From: Rostrohypoxylon terebratum
Lineage: Eukaryota > Ascomycota > Sordariomycetes > Xylariales > Hypoxylaceae
Direction: 5' to 3'
Length of the DNA stretch: 64,000 bases
Assembly: GCA_022497145.1 (NCBI GenBank)
Contig: MU385904.1
Span: forward strand, 1-64,000
The notes beneath the pieces were generated by a model. That model made no database searches. It saw nothing but the letters and a program-made list of their open reading frames with translations, and was not told the origin of the DNA. The translations under genes and the position numbers were made by a program. Positions 58,861 through 64,000 of this stretch are shown piece after piece. Positions within the stretch are counted from its first letter, which is position 1. Each line of letters starts with the position of its first letter.

Positions 58861-59670
58861 GAAGCAAAAACAGCGCCTGATGCCCAGTCAGGCATTGAGG
58901 AGAGGCGGATCAAGGCCGTCCTCTTCGACTTCATGGGCACGTGTTGAGATTTGCACAGCGGGGTCGTCGAGGCCTTACCGTCAGCAATACCGGACCCAAT
59001 TCGGTCGAGGTTGGCGCTTGACTGGCGCGAGGAATTCTTCAGCGAGCTGCATGTGCTATGCCGATGGGGTCTCCCGCCTGAGGATATCGACGTCACGCAT
59101 CGCAGATCTCTATTTAGGATTCTGAGTAAGGAGGCCTACAAAAAAAGAGCGATGTCACTTTGTTGGAATTGAAGAATCTACGGGCGTTCCCCCGGATGGC
59201 GCAGAGAGCACTGTTGCTGCAGGCAAGCGAGCTGTGAGGTTATGGCACAATATGGCCTCATGGTCGGATGTTCTACCCGCGCCAACCGCTCTGAAGAACG
59301 AGCTAGGAGTAGAGCTATTCGTGCTCACCAACGGGGCGACGAGGCTGCAGCTCGACTTGGTGCGGTCTTCTGGCCTGGAGGGGACCTTTCGGTATGCTGT
59401 TTTTAGCGAGCTGTCAGGTGTCTATAAACCAGGACCGGAGGCCTACGAGAAATCTCTAGGCCTCGTAAGGGTGCGACCAGACGAGGCTGTTATGGCCGCG
59501 GTGCACGCCTATGAACTTAAGGCTGCGCGTGCGGGAAGCTCGGCATGAAGACTGTCTACGTATATCGCTGGACTGCCGACCGTAGCGAGGACATGGATGC
59601 GGCCAGGACAGAGAACGACGAGTTCCTCAACGAAGGCATGCACGGATTGCGGATCGCTTCCCGTCATCAG
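58861..59670 (+). pseudogene. broken haloacid dehalogenase (HAD-like) gene
   Basis: Three frame segments together trace a type II haloacid-dehalogenase-like enzyme. Segment 1 has IKAVLFDFMGTC, the HAD motif I with its catalytic Asp, then a TGA at 58945-58947, then SGVVEALPSAIPDPIRSRLA and DIDVTHRRSL. The frame then slips near an A7 run at about 59140. Segment 2 reads STGVPPDGAESTVAAGKRAV, LWHNMASWSDVLPA, VELFVLTNGATRLQLDLVRS (motif II) and YKPGPEAYEKSLGLV (motif III Lys). A second slip occurs at about 59527-59545. Segment 3 reads MKTVYVYRWTADRSEDMD and ENDEFLNEG, the expected C-terminal part. One nonsense codon and two frame changes within 650 bp mean no full product. The upstream limit is unclear, since the first frame is open from 58801. 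No intron was seen that would explain the breaks. Confidence 0.8.
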
Positions 59671-61719
59671 GGCTTTGGGTCAGGTCTCGCATACATGCTT
59701 GATTACATGGAATGCTACCTACAGATGCTACAGATACTACACCATAAATCCTACCTAGTACCAACAGCTTTGGATGTTGTAAGGCGTCGAACCAGAATGT
59801 CTCGTTCAGACACGAACTGCGGGATGTGGCTGTGCGATGTCGTGCATACATATCTATATTATACCTGTCCGCGCACATGCATACATACATATATGTATGT
59901 TGGACCTTGGTAATTACGAGGCCTCCTCGAACGGGTTGTTGGGGACCCGGAAGGCTCATCTTGAAGTTGCATCGAAGGAATCGAGTTGTACAACATCGTC
60001 AATTGTTAGCTACACGAACCAACAACACACTACACTATTTTTGCTGGGGAATATCGTTCTGCGTGTAAAAATGGATGGATTTGTTGTGTGCGTCGTACGG
60101 ACGTGGGTGAGTTGTGGGTGAGGAGGAAGGATGAAAAAGGTGTGAGATAGGTACATAGGTCCTAGGAACTGACTGCGCCCCGATTCGATTAAAAGCCGAC
60201 CGGCAACTTTCGGAGCCAGCAAATACCAGGTAGGTACGACAGTACTTCGTACAACGATAGGTACCTACAGTTGTACATATGTACATCCAGTCATCCACTC
60301 CCAGCTAAGTTCTGACTTTTCACTAAAATCCCGGGTTGCTGGGGTTCAAAGTATAAGTGGATTACCTCTGGGATCTTGCAGGGTTTGTGTCGCGCAATCA
60401 GCGTTCAGATTTGCTAGATCCAAATCCAAATTAGGAAACCCAGTCAAACTGTGGCCAATCAGAGACGCGCAACCTACATGGTCACACCTTTTTTGAAAGG
60501 TTAGCAAGATTGTACCAACTCGTCTCCTCCAATCATACCATCCCAATCTTTTCTCCTCTTCAACCGCCGTGACTGGAAGGCCCCTGTAGCCGCCCAAGAA
60601 AATATCGAAAACGAACCTACCAGGAGACAATTTTCGGCGATTCGCCTCACGAGAGCCTCTCGTTTGGACTCCCTCTCCATCGCCTAAGACCCGCAATGCC
60701 TCACCTCGATGCTAAGATGTTTGGTTGCAGTTCGTTACATCAATTACATCCACTCACCCTGCTTCGCGTACACGCAGGCGGTACTGATGACGGATACCGT
60801 GGACACCACCTAATCCAGTAACTAGATGAGATCTTGCCCTGCAGATAATTCTCTTACCGTCTTACTTATTTTTGGGTGGAAGATATCCAGTCGATCATCC
60901 GCTCTCTGCCGCGTCTAATCTGGGGCATTCGACCTTGACCGTCCCCATCTGGTCGCGTCCGTTGGACCAGATGTGCCGTCTCTATCTGTTCGTCCTGTTT
61001 ACAGCATAGTCAGGAGACCCTATGCTGAATTGTTCTATCTAGCGTTTCCACCGTCTTGGCTAGCGAAGGTAGGGGAGCCAGGAGAAACGAACAATAGCCG
61101 AACAAAGTTAAAGCGGAAACAAAGGATATCACGGAAACCAAGCTATGATTCATACGTCTGGCATCAACACTTCGCTGTTGTTCAATCTCTTTCGTGTCTA
61201 GTCCTCTTCTTCGTAGTTTGTTTCGAACCTTTGTTTTACACGTCGTCTCGTCCGTCTCGTTTCCTTTGGCCTTCTTGCAACCTTTTCATAGTAATTCGAT
61301 TCAGTGCGAGGACACGCTCACGCTCTTCATTGTCCCTTCGTGACTCTTCTAGTTGCTATTTCTATAATCACATACTTAGCCCCCGCGCCCTCCCGACGGG
61401 CCCCTCTGACTGATAATTCTTTCCGTGAATGAATTTTCGTCTTCTATTTCTTCCGATTCTCATAGATAATTATTACTTTGCACTCTACGACTTTTCTAGT
61501 GAATATTTACTTTTTGAACTCTTCAATAATTTTACTACATATTTCCTTTTCGGCTTTCTGATCGCGAAATCGAAACATTCCTTCGATACCACCTAATAAA
61601 CCAGCACATTAATCCGCCAAGCAAGGTGGTGGCATGCCCTTCTGGCCAAGGCAAGAAAATAAGATATAGAACATCGCTACCGCGATCTACGTAAGACGGC
61701 CTAACACACACACACACAC
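59671..61719. other. intergenic: upstream of the Cys-rich membrane protein
   Basis: About 2 kb without a supported gene. It contains CCTAGGTA-type sequences at about 59752, 60150 and 60228, T/C-rich leader-like DNA from about 61200, and an (AC)8 run at 61704-61719. An open frame at 60973-61413 has no family features and is probably 5' leader. Confidence 0.45.
61704..61719 (+). repeat. (AC)8 microsatellite abutting a start codon
   Basis: Dinucleotide run that ends immediately before the ATG at 61720. Confidence 0.9.
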
Positions 61720-63219
61720 ATGCCGCATCCTTGGATCCTCCTCAGGTATCCCGCGGCGCTGCTGCTGGCAGCAGCTGCCTCTGGCGTGGACTCGGCGTCC
61801 ATAGCGCGCCCGGACGCCGGCTCCTTACTCTTCAGCAGGGCGACGTCGTCGTCGTCGTCTTGCGGGGCGAACTTCTCGCCATGCTCGCAGGCGGGGCTCC
61901 CGGCCAACTTCTGCTGCGAGGCGGACGCGACGTGCGACGTGCTCGCGGCCAACACGACCGTGCTGTGCTGTCCCCAGGGCGCGAACTGCGACAAGATATC
62001 CCCCATCACGTGCGACCTGGGGCTCCAGGACCCGGCGGCGAACCCGGAGGCGGAGATCAAGACGACGGTGCTGGATGGGGTCTTGACGGCGTGCGCGGGA
62101 CAGTGCTGTCCGTTTGGGTACTCGTGCGATGGGACGAATTGTGTCAGGGACGCGGATCAGAGTAAGAGGCCGACGGTGAAGGAGCCGAGTAGCAGTAGTG
62201 GTAGTAGCAGTCAGACGCCCAGCCCGACGGCCACAAGCACGCATAAATCGACGACGGTGGCCGTGAGCGGGGTGAACACAGCCTCGGCCTCGGCCTCCGC
62301 GGCGCCGGAAACGCAGACGCCCCCCACGACCTCCACATCCGGGACCGCGAGCACGGTGACCATCATCGGCGGCGTGATCGGCGGGATCGTGGGCCTCGTG
62401 CTGGTGATCCTGGCCGTGGTCATGGTCCGCCACAGGAGGAAGAAGACGCTGCGGGAGAAGCAGCTCCTGCAGCGCCAGGAGACGTCGTCCTCCTTCGGAA
62501 ACATCATCTCGAACCCCGTGCCCCACGCCAACTACCCCTCCCAGCGCCTCGATTTCCTCGCCAAGTCCCACCCCGCCGAGTCCCCCAGGAGCTACGCGCC
62601 GTCGTCGCCGACGGCCGTCGCGAGCCCGCGCTCGCAGAAGGAAGGGGGTGTGAGGGAGGGCGGTGGGTTTGGCGAGGTGACGGAGTATTATGGGCACGGG
62701 AATGGGAAGGGGAAGGGGAAGGCATACAGGTATGCGCAGGGAGGGTACATGCCCGAAAGCGCGACGACGACGGACACCCCGCGCAGCCACCACGCGTCGG
62801 CGGAGATCACTGGGTTGAGGAGTCTCACGCGGTGGCCTAGCGCTAGCACGATTTCCCCTTCGCCTTCGAGATTCAGGAGTCAGAAGGGGAAGAAGGGTGG
62901 GAATACAGGTAATATCAACATCAATGACAACCAGGGTGGAAGTGGGAGTGGGAGTGGGGGGGAGTTCGTGCCCCCGACCCCGATGGTTTTCGTAACCCCC
63001 GCGTCGAACGAGGATGGAGGCGTGGCAGTGGGCAGGCAACGGTACCCGAGCGAGAGCATAAATATCTTCGCGGACCCGCTCATGGTGCCTGGCGGCGCGG
63101 GCGGCGCGAGGCCCTCGAGCGCGGCGACGACGTGGTCGAATATCCAGCAGAGGGCTGATAACGCGATGCACGGTACCGGGACAAACGGTAGGCTCGGGGA
63201 GTCCTCTTTGAGGAGGTGA
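61720..63219 (+). CDS. Cys-rich single-pass membrane protein, sensor-like architecture
   Basis: Intronless, 499 residues. A signal peptide is visible (ILLRYPAALLLAAAASGVDSA). The ectodomain (about 45-145) is Cys-rich with paired motifs CCEADATC, LCCPQGANC and GQCCPFGYSCDGTNC. A Ser/Thr-rich stalk follows (about 155-205). Then there is one TM helix (IIGGVIGGIVGLVLVILAVVMV, about 209-231) followed at once by RHRRKK as a stop-transfer. The long cytoplasmic tail (about 265 residues) is Ser-, Gly- and Pro-rich, without a kinase or other domain I recognise. This layout resembles fungal wall-sensor or Mid2-like proteins and many uncharacterised Cys-rich fungal membrane proteins. Function is unknown. 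The antisense frame of about 515 codons here is Arg-rich, has no family signal and reflects GC bias. Confidence 0.8.
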   Translation: MPHPWILLRYPAALLLAAAASGVDSASIARPDAGSLLFSRATSSSSSCGANFSPCSQAGLPANFCCEADATCDVLAANTTVLCCPQGANCDKISPITCDLGLQDPAANPEAEIKTTVLDGVLTACAGQCCPFGYSCDGTNCVRDADQSKRPTVKEPSSSSGSSSQTPSPTATSTHKSTTVAVSGVNTASASASAAPETQTPPTTSTSGTASTVTIIGGVIGGIVGLVLVILAVVMVRHRRKKTLREKQLLQRQETSSSFGNIISNPVPHANYPSQRLDFLAKSHPAESPRSYAPSSPTAVASPRSQKEGGVREGGGFGEVTEYYGHGNGKGKGKAYRYAQGGYMPESATTTDTPRSHHASAEITGLRSLTRWPSASTISPSPSRFRSQKGKKGGNTGNININDNQGGSGSGSGGEFVPPTPMVFVTPASNEDGGVAVGRQRYPSESINIFADPLMVPGGAGGARPSSAATTWSNIQQRADNAMHGTGTNGRLGESSLRR

Positions 63220-64000
63220 CGAGGGTAGTGATGAACCATCTCGCGGAGCAATATTAGAGAAATTAATAAGATGATAGGGGGGCGGGCTTAGATTGGATTG
63301 TTCGGGTTTTCGGGCATGGCGTTTGGTTTGGATTGATTTGGTTCGGTATTCCCTACCAACCTTAGTACCCAAGGAAGTCTTCCTTTTTTCCTCTTCTTCA
63401 TATCGTTCATACCGGCTAAGCGGCCGGTAAGATTGTAAACGTCAAGACGACAATCCATATCTACATCTCCTTTGTGTCGGAACCAGACAGACAGGCCCGA
63501 GGGTATAATATTGGGATCGGAGGCCCGGGTTTATTTATATGATTGATACCACCACTACCTACACAGTACTGAAAAGGACCGGGGAAGGCAAGGCAAAGGA
63601 AGGCTGCATTATTATGGCGTTAGGGACACTCGCTTTGGACAGAAAATTTCCCCCTTTTTTATACTTTCGTGTCTGGATATTCTCACGATTTGACGAGGAT
63701 GAGCTGGTCTGGTCAGGCGGGACAGGTATCGTGGGTGTCGTGGCAGTTTGTAAATATCTCACACACCCAGCTAGGAACATACCTACCTTAAGAGATGTTA
63801 TGATGCATGCCGCTGACCAGCCAGCTTTAGTACCTGTTATTCGTATACTAAATCTATCGAGTCTAAATCGAGAGTTTACCCTTTGTTGCCTATGAAGTGT
63901 CTCTATGACAATGTTACTACCATTACCACCATAATTTCCAACACGAAGCCTTTGTATCTTCGTCCCTAAGTATCTAGGTAGCTCTTCTCCTAGGATAGTG
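63220..64000. other. 3' flank to the window edge
   Basis: No gene is supported. The open frame at 63539-63895 has no motif. A CTAAGTATCTAGGTAGCTC sequence near the end fits the dispersed intergenic motif. Confidence 0.4.

Noticed and set aside
60973..61413. 146-codon plus frame before the Cys-rich membrane protein
   Set aside because: Low-complexity Ser/Phe/Arg content with no family signal. Better explained as 5' leader of the downstream gene.
61825..63372. 515-codon open frame on the minus strand
   Set aside because: It lies antisense to the Cys-rich membrane protein, is dominated by Arg/His/Pro from GC-rich DNA, and has no family features. The plus-strand frame has a signal peptide, Cys pairs and a TM helix.
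1..64000. Transposable elements, tRNA or rRNA genes
   Set aside because: No transposase, reverse transcriptase, terminal repeats, or tRNA box pairs were recognised on either strand. A tRNA-finder run could still reveal one that I missed.

Overview
The window looks like chromosomal DNA of a filamentous ascomycete, most likely a Sordariomycete (inference, possibly Xylariales). The genes have short introns, mostly 50-70 bp, with GTRAGT-type donors and CTAAC/CTRAY branch sites. Several families are typical of filamentous fungi: a PRO1/ADV-1-like Zn2Cys6 regulator, a HeLo-like pseudokinase, a WSC protein, a DUF6536-type membrane protein and an RPD3-class HosA/Hos2 deacetylase. Two genes appear decayed. 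I see no CRISPR array, bacterial operon, rRNA or convincing tRNA.

Layout. 0-8 kb is accessory: the C-terminal half of a DUF6536-type membrane protein, a small basic protein with a TGACG-rich upstream region, then a divergent pair made of a Ser/Thr kinase carrying a C-terminal RING-like finger (minus strand) and a HeLo-like domain/pseudokinase protein (plus strand). 8.5-20.6 kb holds HOS2/HosA, a BBE-type FAD oxidase, an Old Yellow Enzyme, an AT-rich gap, a decayed multi-exon gene and a nucleoside hydrolase. 21-45 kb is mostly housekeeping: RED/IK splicing factor, REV1, a WSC cell-surface protein, mitochondrial OCT1, MIC26/27 and TPC1, a conserved acidic protein, cytoplasmic TyrRS, an SOD-like mitoribosomal subunit, and a SAM+PH scaffold. 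45-54.4 kb is a gene-poor block of about 9 kb with short repeats, leading to the pro1-like regulator. After that come a broken haloacid-dehalogenase gene and a cysteine-rich single-pass membrane protein.

The most interesting candidate is the divergent kinase-RING / HeLo-pseudokinase pair at 2.5-7.7 kb. It combines an apparently active kinase, a ubiquitin-ligase-like finger, and a membrane-targeting domain fused to a catalytically dead kinase, the parts expected of a fungal cell-death or immune module (inference). A second is the array of ten GGGYTAA-type motifs within about 310 bp in the pro1 upstream block. Exon boundaries were inferred by eye from frame continuity, splice consensus and family resemblance. 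No database search was run.
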